A stretch of 52,910 nt of DNA from Verrucomicrobiota bacterium (GCA_030625775.1 DAOUQC010000027.1:1-52910), one strand, 5' to 3'. Positions 8,306-15,765 are shown, counted from the stretch's first letter. A program made the numbers and translations. Notes: generated by a model not told the origin, from the letters alone.

Positions 8306-9754
8306 ATGAGCAGCTCTACTACAAATTCAGTGCGTCCTATTTACCTGAATGGCGAATGGAACGATCAAGGCCCGGCCCTGGAAGTGACCAATCCCTCGAC
8401 CGGCGAAGTTTTTGCCTCTGTGAGCACGATCGACCGAGCAGGAACCCAGCAAGCCATCGCCGATGCGGAAGCTGCCTGGGAAGGCTGGCGCAATCTCACC
8501 GGCAAAGAACGTGGCGCTTACCTTCACGCCATCGCCGACGGCATCGAAAAACGCACGGATGAAATCGGCCGCACCATTTCGATGGAAAACGGCAAACCGC
8601 TGGCTCAGGGGAAAGGTGAAGTGGGCATGACCGTGGATCACTTCCGCTGGTTTGCCGAAGAAGCCAAACGATCTTACGGGCGTGTTATCCCCCATCAAAT
8701 GGATGGCAAACGTCACCTCGCCATCCGCCAAGCGGTCGGTGTGGTCGGTGCAATTGCGCCGTGGAATTTCCCGCTCGTTCTGGCAGTGAGAAAAGTCGCC
8801 CCTGCCCTGGCTGCCGGGTGCCCCGTGTTACTCAAACCCGCCAGTGCCACACCTCTGAGCTCGGTGCTTCTGGCTGAAGCCGTTCACGAAGCCGGACTGC
8901 CAAAAGGGGTGTTCCAACTCCTGGTCGGCAACGCCCGCGAAATCGGAGCGGAAATGATGGAGAACCCGGACTGCCGCAAAATCACTTTCACCGGCTCGAC
9001 CGAAGTCGGTCGCGACCTCATTCGACAAAGCGCGGATCAAGTCAAAAAACTGTCGATGGAATTGGGCGGCCACGCTCCCCTGATTATCTTCGACGATGCC
9101 AATCTCGAAAACGCCGTTGAAGGAGCCTTGATCACCAAATTCCGTAATGGAGGTCAGTCCTGCATCGCCTCGAATCGCATCTACGTGCAGCGCGGCATCT
9201 ATGATTCCTTCCTTGAGATGTTCGTCGAAAAAGCCAGTGCGATGAAAATCGGCGACGGCTTGGAAGACGGCGTTGACATCGGACCGCTGATTGATGGCGC
9301 TGCCGTTGATACCGCCCTCACCCATATCGAAGCCGCAACCCAGTCCGGCGCACGCCTTCTCTGTGGCGGCAAACGTCCCGAAGGACTTGGTCCCAGCTTC
9401 CTCGAAGCCACGGTTCTTGCCGACGTGCCCGAAGACACCCTGTGCATGAAAGAAGAAACTTTTGCTCCGGTCGCACCCGTTTCCGTCTTTGACGAAGAGG
9501 ACGATGTGATCCGGCGTGCCAACGACACCGAATACGGACTCGCCGCTTATGTCTTCACTGAAAACCTCAACCGTGCCTGGCGTGTCGCCGAAGCTCTCGA
9601 AGCCGGCACCGTTGGAGTCAATGATGCCGTGCCTTCAACCAGCCAGTGTCCTTTTGGAGGCATGAAACAAAGCGGCCTCGGTCGTGAACTCGGCACCGAA
9701 GGCCTCGACGGCTTCCTCGAAACCAAACACATCTCGTTTGGTAATATGGATTGA
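8306..9754 (+). CDS. NAD(P)-dependent aldehyde dehydrogenase
   Basis: This 482-residue protein is a full-length ALDH-superfamily enzyme. It has the oxyanion-hole region APWNFP (151-156, Asn154), LLKPAS (175-180), the cofactor motif FTGSTEVG (228-235), the general base Glu252 in MELGGHAP, and the nucleophile Cys286 in GGQSCIASNRI. It resembles the succinate-semialdehyde/lactaldehyde-oxidising branch. It would oxidise an aldehyde to a carboxylate in the cytosol. Between an isomerase and a transaldolase-family enzyme, the natural candidate is a small aldehyde released by the aldol cleavage. Its stop at 9754 is eight bases before the left inverted-repeat arm of an S23 insert. Confidence 0.9.
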   Translation: MSSSTTNSVRPIYLNGEWNDQGPALEVTNPSTGEVFASVSTIDRAGTQQAIADAEAAWEGWRNLTGKERGAYLHAIADGIEKRTDEIGRTISMENGKPLAQGKGEVGMTVDHFRWFAEEAKRSYGRVIPHQMDGKRHLAIRQAVGVVGAIAPWNFPLVLAVRKVAPALAAGCPVLLKPASATPLSSVLLAEAVHEAGLPKGVFQLLVGNAREIGAEMMENPDCRKITFTGSTEVGRDLIRQSADQVKKLSMELGGHAPLIIFDDANLENAVEGALITKFRNGGQSCIASNRIYVQRGIYDSFLEMFVEKASAMKIGDGLEDGVDIGPLIDGAAVDTALTHIEAATQSGARLLCGGKRPEGLGPSFLEATVLADVPEDTLCMKEETFAPVAPVSVFDEEDDVIRRANDTEYGLAAYVFTENLNRAWRVAEALEAGTVGVNDAVPSTSQCPFGGMKQSGLGRELGTEGLDGFLETKHISFGNMD

Positions 9755-9761
9755 GGAAGGA

Positions 9762-9779
9762 GAAGTAAGGAGTTAGTAG
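9762..9779 (+). repeat. left inverted-repeat arm of S23 insert A
   Basis: GAAGTAAGGAGTTAGTAG pairs with 10145-10162 at 16 of 18 positions; weaker pairing extends outward (about 21 of 28). The arm begins eight bases after the aldehyde dehydrogenase stop codon. Confidence 0.6.
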
Positions 9780-9784
9780 ATAGA

Positions 9785-10144
9785 ATGAGAGAACCCGCTA
9801 AAACATTTGAAGATCTTATTGTCTGGCAAAAAGCTCACTTATTTGTGCTTTCGGTCTATCGTTTAACACGATCATTTCCAAAATCCGAACTCTACGGTCT
9901 GACATCACAATTTCGACGTGCCGCCGTTTCCATCCCCGCAAATATTGCTGAAGGTTTCCGCAAACGCGGCAAGCCAGACAAAGCGCGTTACTTCAACACA
10001 TCAGAAGGCTCCGCCGAGGAGTGCCAATACTATCTTATTCTCACAAAAGACCTCGAATACGGTGAAGTATCCGAACTCACTCCATTGCTGGAAGAAGTCC
10101 GCAAACTACTGAACGCCTACTCCCAAACTCTCCGAACCAAATAA
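9785..10144 (+). CDS. four-helix bundle protein (S23/IVS-encoded family), copy A
   Basis: This 119-residue protein matches the S23 ribosomal-protein/four-helix-bundle family: FEDLIVWQKAHLFVLSVY, FPKSELYGLTSQFRRAAVS, and the hallmark IPANIAEGFRKRG. Relatives are encoded inside 23S rRNA intervening sequences in Leptospira and others, and resemble the Avd accessory protein of diversity-generating retroelements; they form pentameric barrels that bind nucleic acid. No enzymatic role is known. Here the gene interrupts a catabolic gene series and is bracketed by imperfect inverted repeats (9762-9779 and 10145-10162), which suggests an inserted element. A second, divergent copy lies at 12299. Confidence 0.88.
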   Translation: MREPAKTFEDLIVWQKAHLFVLSVYRLTRSFPKSELYGLTSQFRRAAVSIPANIAEGFRKRGKPDKARYFNTSEGSAEECQYYLILTKDLEYGEVSELTPLLEEVRKLLNAYSQTLRTK

Positions 10145-10162
10145 CTCCTAACTCCTAACTTC
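10145..10162 (-). repeat. right inverted-repeat arm of S23 insert A
   Basis: CTCCTAACTCCTAACTTC, the partner of 9762-9779. It is part of the short-period run of TAACTCC/TAACTTC words at 10143-10170 and ends nine bases before the ATG of the transaldolase-family gene. Confidence 0.6.
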
Positions 10163-10171
10163 TAACTACTT

Positions 10172-10843
10172 ATGAAATTATTCCTTGATAGCGCAATAAC
10201 AGAAGAAATCGCCTATGCCCTCGAACACTGGGACATGGACGGACTCACCACCAATCCCCGCCATGTCATGGTATCGGGAAAACCTTTCCGCACCGTAATT
10301 GCCGAAGTTGCCGAGCTGGTGAAAGGCACTGACAAACCGGTGAGCGTGGAGGTCAACCCCCACTTCACCGAGGGCACGGAAATCGTCGAGCAAGGCCGCG
10401 AACTCGCCGCCCTCTCTCCCAATTTTGTCATCAAAGTCGGCGCCTGTGAAGGCGGCTTCACCGCCATCCGGGAACTTTCCAAGGACGGCATCCGAACCAA
10501 CGCCACTCTCATCATGTCAGTCGCCCAGGCCTGGCACGCAGCCAGAGCCGGCGCCTATTTCATCAGCCCCTTCCTGGGATGGAAAGACCAGTTCGGCGAC
10601 TCCCCCGACACCCTGATTGGTGAAGTCCGCGCGATGTTGGACGAACATGGCTACAAGTCTGAAATCATCGCCGCCGCTGTCCGCAACGCGAGACAAATTG
10701 GTGACGTCGCCATCTGCGGGGCCCATTGCATCACTGCAGGCGCTGCCGTTTACAAAGAAAGCTTCCGCAACCCATACACCACCATGGGTGAAGGCATCTT
10801 CCAGGACGCCTGGGACCAGACTCCTGAGCCGAAGCAAAGCTGA
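10172..10843 (+). CDS. transaldolase / fructose-6-phosphate-aldolase family enzyme
   Basis: The 223-residue protein is a small class I aldolase of the FSA/MipB group: LFLDSA with Asp6, GLTTNPR (24-30), Schiff-base Lys88 in NFVIKVGACEGG, TNATLIMSVAQA (109-120), ISPFLGW (131-137). By alignment with E. coli FSA, Tyr131 corresponds to Phe134 (a transaldolase-like trait), the phosphate-binding Arg134 to Trp137, and Ser166 to Ala169; the usual TTNPS serine is Arg30. The sugar-phosphate pocket is therefore remodelled, and a non-phosphate anionic end group is plausible. It would transfer or release a dihydroxyacetone unit from a ketose, following the upstream isomerase. True substrate unknown. Confidence 0.85.
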   Translation: MKLFLDSAITEEIAYALEHWDMDGLTTNPRHVMVSGKPFRTVIAEVAELVKGTDKPVSVEVNPHFTEGTEIVEQGRELAALSPNFVIKVGACEGGFTAIRELSKDGIRTNATLIMSVAQAWHAARAGAYFISPFLGWKDQFGDSPDTLIGEVRAMLDEHGYKSEIIAAAVRNARQIGDVAICGAHCITAGAAVYKESFRNPYTTMGEGIFQDAWDQTPEPKQS

Positions 10844-10908
10844 GACAGGCGGAGCCAATCTTAATGCTTAATCCTGTCTCCTGAATTCTGATTTTTTCTT
10901 CAATTCTC

Positions 10909-12165
10909 ATGCAAAACACCGACCAAAGCAGCAACGCCAATCTCACCACTGACCGCCAGACCTTCGTCACTCATCTGGAGTGCGGACTCGAAGGTGATCG
11001 TTACGAGAGCGATGTCATCCACGAACTCTCCAAAGCCGGCAGACCTCTGCTGGTGAAATATGATCTGCCCGGCATTCAGGCGGCGGTCAGCAAAGAAGAT
11101 CTCGCCTCGCGACCCGCTGATCTCTGGCGTTACCGGGAATTTCTTCCGGTGCGCAAAACAGAAAACATCGTCAGCCTTGGAGAAATCCACACCCCCCTGG
11201 TTCCCCTGTCAAAATTGCAAACCGGCAGCGGTGAGTTATTGGTCAAAGACGAAGGTCGCCTGCCAACCGGATCCTTCAAGGCTCGTGGACTTTGCCTCGC
11301 CGTTTGCATGGCCAAGGAACTCGGCATCGACAAGATTGCCATGCCCACCAACGGCAACGCTGGCGCCGCACTTGCCGCTTACGCCACCCGCGCCGACATC
11401 ACCACTTACGTTTTTTGCCCTGACGACACTCCCGAAATCAACGTGCGGGAAATAGCCGCCCAGGGAGCCAAAGTCTGGCGCGTCAACGGCTTGATCAACG
11501 ACTGCGGAAAACTTGTCGGCCAAGGCAAGAAGCCAATGGGCTGGTTTGATTTCTCAACCCTGAAGGAACCCTATCGCATCGAAGGCAAAAAAACCATGGG
11601 ACTCGAACTGGCCGACCAACTCGGCTGGAAAGTACCCGACGTGATTTTTTACCCCACCGGAGGCGGCACCGGATTGATTGGAATGTGGAAAGCCTTCAAC
11701 GAACTAAAAGAAATCGGCTGGATCCAGGGCAAACTGCCGCGCATGGTGGCCGTGCAAGCGAGCGGCTGCGCGCCTATCGTAAAAGCCTGGCAAGAAGGCA
11801 AACGCCACGCCGATCTCTGGGAAGATGCCCACACCGTGGCTGCCGGAATTCGTGTGCCAGTTGCAGTCGGAGACTTTTTGATTATTGATGCCGTGCGCGA
11901 GAGCGATGGTTTTGGAGCTACCGTCAATGACGACGAGATCATCGCTGCTGGAGAAGAAGTGTCCCAGAAAGAAGGATTCCTGATGTGCCCCGAAGGCGCC
12001 GCAACCTACGCCGCTTACAAACAAGCACTGGAAAACGGAACCGTCAGCCCTGATGAAAGTGCGGTACTCTTCAATTGCGCGACCGGCTTAAAATACGAAT
12101 TACCAAGAGCTGACGCCACACTCGATTGCACAAAGCCGATCGATTACCCCGCCCTTGATCGCTAG
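10909..12165 (+). CDS. threonine-synthase-like PLP-dependent enzyme (fold type II)
   Basis: This 418-residue protein has the layout of the threonine synthase family: LWRYREFLPVR (72-82), SLGEIHTPLVPL (89-100), the PLP lysine in LPTGSFKARG (Lys124), PTNGNAGAALAAYA, and the phosphate-binding loop YPTGGGTGLIG. Threonine synthase converts O-phosphohomoserine to threonine, but this family also includes paralogues such as cysteate synthase and beta-eliminating enzymes. No homoserine-pathway gene is nearby; the neighbours are sugar enzymes, a hydroxyacid dehydrogenase and RidA. So either it is the housekeeping enzyme in an odd place or a pathway enzyme releasing an enamine. Sequence alone cannot decide. 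Confidence 0.78.
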   Translation: MQNTDQSSNANLTTDRQTFVTHLECGLEGDRYESDVIHELSKAGRPLLVKYDLPGIQAAVSKEDLASRPADLWRYREFLPVRKTENIVSLGEIHTPLVPLSKLQTGSGELLVKDEGRLPTGSFKARGLCLAVCMAKELGIDKIAMPTNGNAGAALAAYATRADITTYVFCPDDTPEINVREIAAQGAKVWRVNGLINDCGKLVGQGKKPMGWFDFSTLKEPYRIEGKKTMGLELADQLGWKVPDVIFYPTGGGTGLIGMWKAFNELKEIGWIQGKLPRMVAVQASGCAPIVKAWQEGKRHADLWEDAHTVAAGIRVPVAVGDFLIIDAVRESDGFGATVNDDEIIAAGEEVSQKEGFLMCPEGAATYAAYKQALENGTVSPDESAVLFNCATGLKYELPRADATLDCTKPIDYPALDR

Positions 12166-12166
12166 G

Positions 12167-12198
12167 AGGCTGTAGGTGTTTAGGCTATAGGCTGTAGG
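12167..12198 (+). repeat. left inverted-repeat arm of S23 insert B (32 bases)
   Basis: Starts one base after the TAG of the threonine-synthase-like gene. It is complementary to 12700-12731 at 29 of 32 positions, with the outer 18 bases (AGGCTGTAGGTGTTTAGG) fully paired. The arm is itself built of repeated words: AGGCTGTAGGTG occurs at 12167-12178 and again at 12189-12200. Confidence 0.85.
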
Positions 12199-12298
12199 TG
12201 CTGGCAATCTGACATCCTCCATATAAATACATACACACTCGACATCGAATATTTCTCCTGCATTATATCTAACCTTTACAGTTAGCCTATATGCCCAC

Positions 12299-12649
12299 AT
12301 GAGAGACCACACCAAACTACGAGTTTTTGAACTAGCAGACGAAATCGCATTAAACATTTACCAAATAACAAGATCGTTCCCTAAAGAAGAAATTTACGGA
12401 CTCGTATCCCAGATGAGAAGATGTGCTGTCTCAGTTCCATCTAACATTGTCGAGGGCTGCGCCAGGGAATCTCAAAATGAATACCGGAGGTTCTTGGAGA
12501 TTGCCTTCGGCTCACTTCGAGAACTGCATTACCAACTAACACTGAGCCAACGCCTTAATTACGGTCACGCCGATACTCTTTCAACCTGCTCCCAAAAAAT
12601 CCAAGAAACCGAAAAAGTCCTCGGAGCCCTGACCCGCTCCATGCGTTAG
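12299..12649 (+). CDS. four-helix bundle protein (S23/IVS-encoded family), copy B
   Basis: The 116-residue product is a second S23-family protein: FELADEIALNIYQITRSFP, EEIYGLVSQMRRCAVSVPSN, then IVEGCARESQNEYRRFLEIA and GSLRELHYQLTLSQ. It differs widely from copy A, so the two are not a recent duplication. It lies inside a 565-base segment (12167-12731) bounded by 32-base, 90% complementary arms that reach within one base of the upstream stop and seven bases of the downstream ATG. About 100 bases between the left arm and its ATG hold no other gene. The organisation copies that of S23 genes in rRNA intervening sequences, but in an mRNA context. Confidence 0.88.
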   Translation: MRDHTKLRVFELADEIALNIYQITRSFPKEEIYGLVSQMRRCAVSVPSNIVEGCARESQNEYRRFLEIAFGSLRELHYQLTLSQRLNYGHADTLSTCSQKIQETEKVLGALTRSMR

Positions 12650-12699
12650 CTCTCCCCTTTACCTATCCCAAACCACCAAACACGCATCGCAAACACAAC

Positions 12700-12731
12700 C
12701 CTACAGTCTACAACCTAAACACCTACAGCCT
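12700..12731 (-). repeat. right inverted-repeat arm of S23 insert B (32 bases)
   Basis: Partner of 12167-12198 (29 of 32 complementary). Its outer end, CCTAAACACCTACAGCCTTCTTC, also closely resembles the sequence at 23703-23726 next to the DUF1501 gene, so this arm belongs to a dispersed repeat family. Confidence 0.85.
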
Positions 12732-12738
12732 TCTTCCC

Positions 12739-13707
12739 ATGCCCGAAATTCTAGTCACAGAAAACATCACCGGTGATGCCATGGATCAACTCCACAAGGA
12801 GATGGACGTGAGCTTTGAACCTGATCTCTGGAGTGATCCTGAAAAACTCAAAGAAGCGGTAAAAGGCGTCAACGCACTCATCGTTCGTAACCAGACCCAG
12901 GTGACTGAGGAAATCATCGCAGCGGCAGATGATTTACAGATTATCGCCCGGGCAGGGGCTGGTCTGGACAACATCGATACCAAAGCCGCCGAAGCTGCGG
13001 GAATCGTAGTGAGCTTTACACCCCAGGCGAATTCAGTTTCCGTCGCGGAACTGGCGATTGGATTAATGATCAGCCTCACTCGACAAATCCCCGCTGCTGA
13101 CTGGGACACCAGAGCCGGAGGATGGAATCGGCAGATTTTTACCGGTGGTGAGTTGTCCGGAAAAACGCTCGGCGTGGTCGGTTTTGGACGCATAGGTGTG
13201 CTCACCGCGACGCGAGCCAAGGTTTTTGGCATGACCATCATCGGCCATGATGACTACGTCGATCCCGAATCCCCCCACGTGAAAGAACTCGATGCCAAGA
13301 TGCTCAGTCTGGATGAGCTTTTGGCCAAAGCCGATTTCATCACCTGTCATGTTCCGCTCACTGATGGAACCCGTGAGATGTTCAACGCCGAGCTGTTTGG
13401 CAAAATGAAAGAGGGTGCGTTTTTTATCAATACCTCACGCGGAGAAGTTGTGGATGAAAATGCTCTAGCGCGCGCTTTGCAGAATGACCAGATCGGCGGA
13501 GCCGCGCTCGATGTCCGCCAGGTCGAACCCCCCGACGCCTCAAGTCCGCTCAATGGCCTGACGAATGTCATCCTCACCCCTCACATCGCCGCATTCACCG
13601 ACGAAGCCCAAAGCCGCGTTGTCGATGCCGTCTGTCGTGATGTCCAGGCAGTCCTCAAAGGCGAAAGTGCTACAGATTATTTCAACTTCGCCAAGCCACG
13701 GCGCTAA
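12739..13707 (+). CDS. D-isomer-specific 2-hydroxyacid dehydrogenase (phosphoglycerate dehydrogenase-like)
   Basis: The 322-residue enzyme has the family's split substrate domain and NAD-binding domain: IARAGAGLDNID (69-80), GVVGFGRIG (145-153), and the catalytic triad Arg234 (NTSRGEVVDE), Glu263 (RQVEPP) and His282 (LTPHIAAFTDEA). It lacks the C-terminal ACT domain of many serine-biosynthetic SerA proteins, so it need not be SerA. Such enzymes interconvert 2-hydroxy- and 2-oxoacids; (S)-sulfolactate dehydrogenase SlcC belongs to the same family. In this cluster it could oxidise the hydroxyacid made by the aldehyde dehydrogenase. Its ATG lies seven bases after the right arm of S23 insert B, and RidA follows by 34 bases. 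Confidence 0.88.
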   Translation: MPEILVTENITGDAMDQLHKEMDVSFEPDLWSDPEKLKEAVKGVNALIVRNQTQVTEEIIAAADDLQIIARAGAGLDNIDTKAAEAAGIVVSFTPQANSVSVAELAIGLMISLTRQIPAADWDTRAGGWNRQIFTGGELSGKTLGVVGFGRIGVLTATRAKVFGMTIIGHDDYVDPESPHVKELDAKMLSLDELLAKADFITCHVPLTDGTREMFNAELFGKMKEGAFFINTSRGEVVDENALARALQNDQIGGAALDVRQVEPPDASSPLNGLTNVILTPHIAAFTDEAQSRVVDAVCRDVQAVLKGESATDYFNFAKPRR

Positions 13708-13741
13708 GCTTAAAATCCAACCCTTCAAACCACAATACACC

Positions 13742-14203
13742 ATGTCCATTGAATCCAAACTCGAAGAACTCGGCATCAGCCTGCCCGAAGCTCCGAAACC
13801 TGTCGCCGCCTATGTTCCCGCTGTCTCCAGTCGTGGACAAGTGATCGTCAGTGGCCAGCTTCCGATGCAAAACGGTGAGCTGATGAGCACCGGCAAAATC
13901 CCCTCACAAGTACCGATCGAAGACGCCCAGAAAGCCGCTCGTCAATGTGTTCTCAATGGTCTGGCGGTTCTAAAAGCAGAGCTCGGCGGTGACCTCAGCC
14001 GATTGATTCGCGTGGTCCGTATCGGAGCCTTTGTACAGAGTGATAATGATTTTTTCGCTCAACCGCAAGTCGCCAATGGAGCCAGTGAGTTCCTTCTGGA
14101 GCTGCTGGGTGACGCCGGACGCCACGCCCGTGCAGCCGTAGGGGTCAATGCCCTGCCGCTCAATGCCTCGGTTGAGATCGAATTCACCTTTGAAGTGGAT
14201 TAA
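13742..14203 (+). CDS. RidA/YjgF-family protein (153-residue subfamily)
   Basis: The protein shows the Rid trimer-fold pattern: VPAVSSRGQVIVSGQLP near residues 24-40, and the C-terminal RHARAAVGVNALPLNASVEIEF block, which carries the substrate-binding arginine region. Members hydrolyse reactive enamines or imines such as 2-aminoacrylate released by PLP enzymes. This is the longer subfamily, not archetypal RidA of about 128 residues. The ATG at 13742 is chosen since upstream in-frame starts overlap the dehydrogenase gene by 143 bases and add non-family residues. Its presence after a fold-II PLP enzyme fits an enamine-releasing step. The gene is followed by a terminator-like hairpin. Confidence 0.85.
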   Translation: MSIESKLEELGISLPEAPKPVAAYVPAVSSRGQVIVSGQLPMQNGELMSTGKIPSQVPIEDAQKAARQCVLNGLAVLKAELGGDLSRLIRVVRIGAFVQSDNDFFAQPQVANGASEFLLELLGDAGRHARAAVGVNALPLNASVEIEFTFEVD

Positions 14204-14227
14204 AAAAGGCACCAAAAAGGGCCTTTT
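14204..14227 (+). terminator. putative terminator after the RidA gene
   Basis: AAAAGGC (14204-14210) and GCCTTTTC (14221-14227) pair around a 10-base loop, immediately after the stop codon, giving a stem ending in a short T run. It is weak in GC but well placed to end the catabolic cluster. Confidence 0.45.
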
Positions 14228-14278
14228 CCAGCACAAGAGCCTTGCATTCATTCAGCGACTCTGTTCTGGTAACAGCGA

Positions 14279-15748
14279 ATGAAACAATCTGCCCTTACCT
14301 ACCTTGCTACAGCTGTTGCCGGCTTGTTTCTCACTTCCTGCTTCAAGGTAGGAATCGACTACGCCTCTCCCACGCTTAAAGCACCCGATGCCTGGAGCCA
14401 AAGTGTCGTCCGTGACCTGAAGGGTGGCAAAGGAGGCATCGAGGATTGGTGGAAAAAATTCAATGATCCAACCCTCAACCGACTGATCGCAGACGCTCGT
14501 AAAGCCAATCCGAATCTGGAGGTCGCCTATGAACAAATTCTTGAAGCACGGGCACGACGAGGGGTTGCCTACAGTCAGCTTTTTCCGGATGCCGTGGCCA
14601 GAGCCGACTACAGCCGCACCCGGGCTAGCGAATCCCTGTTTTTTCCGCCTCCCGACAACCCCAGTAATTATTTCTCGGTCGGCTTTGATTCCGGTTGGGA
14701 AGTTGACGTCTTTGGTGGTACCCGCCGTGCAGTGGAATCAGCCCAAGCCAGTGTCGAGGCATCGGTTGAAGCTTACCGGGACGTTCTGGTTTCTCTCGAA
14801 GCTGAAGTCGCGCTCAATTATGTGGATGTGCGAACCCTGTTGAAACGGATCAAACTGGCCAACGAAAATATCGAGCGCCAGAGAGACTCTCACAAACTCA
14901 CCCAGGATCGATTCAATGCCGGGCTCGTACCAGAGATTGATGTCACCCAGGCGGAGACCAACCTCTACAATACTGAGGCTGTCGTTCCCGAACTTGAAAG
15001 ACAACTCACGTTGGCCAAAAACCGTCTAAGCTCATTATTGGGTGGATACCCCGGGACACTTAACAAAGAATTGGGGGGGTCAACCAGAATCCCCGTCCCT
15101 TCCCGCCACCTGGGACTTGGCCTGCCGACCAACCTCTTACGAAGTCGACCCGATGTACGTCAGGCCGAACGAGAACTGGCCGCCCAAACTGCCCGGGTGG
15201 GCGTGGCTACTGCCGATCTCTACCCACGGTTCATGCTGCTGGGCAACCTGAATCTGCAATCGATTGATTCCGGCGATCTATTCAACTCAACCAGTCGCGC
15301 TTTCGGAATTGCACCTTCTGTTCACTGGCAGATTTTCAGCGCCGGACGAATCCGCAATAATATTCGAATCGAAAAAAGCCGTGTCAGACAAGCCTATCAA
15401 GTCTACGAAAACTCCCTCCTGCTGGCGGTCGAAGAAACGGAGAACAGCCTCGTCTCAATCAATAAAGAACGCACGCGTTTTGGCAAACTCAGTCAGTCTG
15501 TCACCTCTACCGAAAAAACCGTCAAGCTGGTGAAAGATAATTACGCCAACGGATTGGTTGATTTCCAGAACGTGCTCGATGCCGAGCGCACCCTGGTGAC
15601 GGTTCAGGACAATGCCGCTCTCAGTGAGGGATTGGTATCCGGTAACTACATCCGCCTGTTCAAGGCCCTGGGCGGCGGCACGGAGGCCGTGAACCCACGG
15701 TCTGAAAAAACGATAACCAAAGCTGACGAAGCCCCTCAGAAAAAATAG
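14279..15748 (+). CDS. NodT/TolC-type outer-membrane efflux lipoprotein
   Basis: The 489-residue protein starts with a lipoprotein signal peptide ending in the lipobox LTSC (Cys21) and continues with two repeated outer-membrane-factor helical domains, as shown by WWKKFNDPTLNRLIADARKAN, VAYEQILEARARRG and later LLRSRPDVRQAERELAAQTA and VDFQNVLDAERTLV. It would form a trimeric beta-barrel and periplasmic tunnel for drug or metabolite export. Normally it acts with an RND or MFS pump and a membrane-fusion protein, yet neither is adjacent here. The following gene is a potassium-channel-like protein 17 bases away. A short C-terminal extension is Lys/Glu rich. Confidence 0.9.
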   Translation: MKQSALTYLATAVAGLFLTSCFKVGIDYASPTLKAPDAWSQSVVRDLKGGKGGIEDWWKKFNDPTLNRLIADARKANPNLEVAYEQILEARARRGVAYSQLFPDAVARADYSRTRASESLFFPPPDNPSNYFSVGFDSGWEVDVFGGTRRAVESAQASVEASVEAYRDVLVSLEAEVALNYVDVRTLLKRIKLANENIERQRDSHKLTQDRFNAGLVPEIDVTQAETNLYNTEAVVPELERQLTLAKNRLSSLLGGYPGTLNKELGGSTRIPVPSRHLGLGLPTNLLRSRPDVRQAERELAAQTARVGVATADLYPRFMLLGNLNLQSIDSGDLFNSTSRAFGIAPSVHWQIFSAGRIRNNIRIEKSRVRQAYQVYENSLLLAVEETENSLVSINKERTRFGKLSQSVTSTEKTVKLVKDNYANGLVDFQNVLDAERTLVTVQDNAALSEGLVSGNYIRLFKALGGGTEAVNPRSEKTITKADEAPQKK

Positions 15749-15765
15749 GACGGCGCACCGGCACG

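Noticed and set aside
9785-10162. Tandem TAACTCC words considered as a CRISPR array
   Set aside because: Units are about 7-8 bases, drift freely and have no spacers of constant length; no cas genes are in the window.
13565-13741. Longer N-terminus for the RidA-family protein
   Set aside because: It would overlap the hydroxyacid dehydrogenase; Ser/Pro/Lys-rich residues do not fit the family. ATG 13742 is normal.
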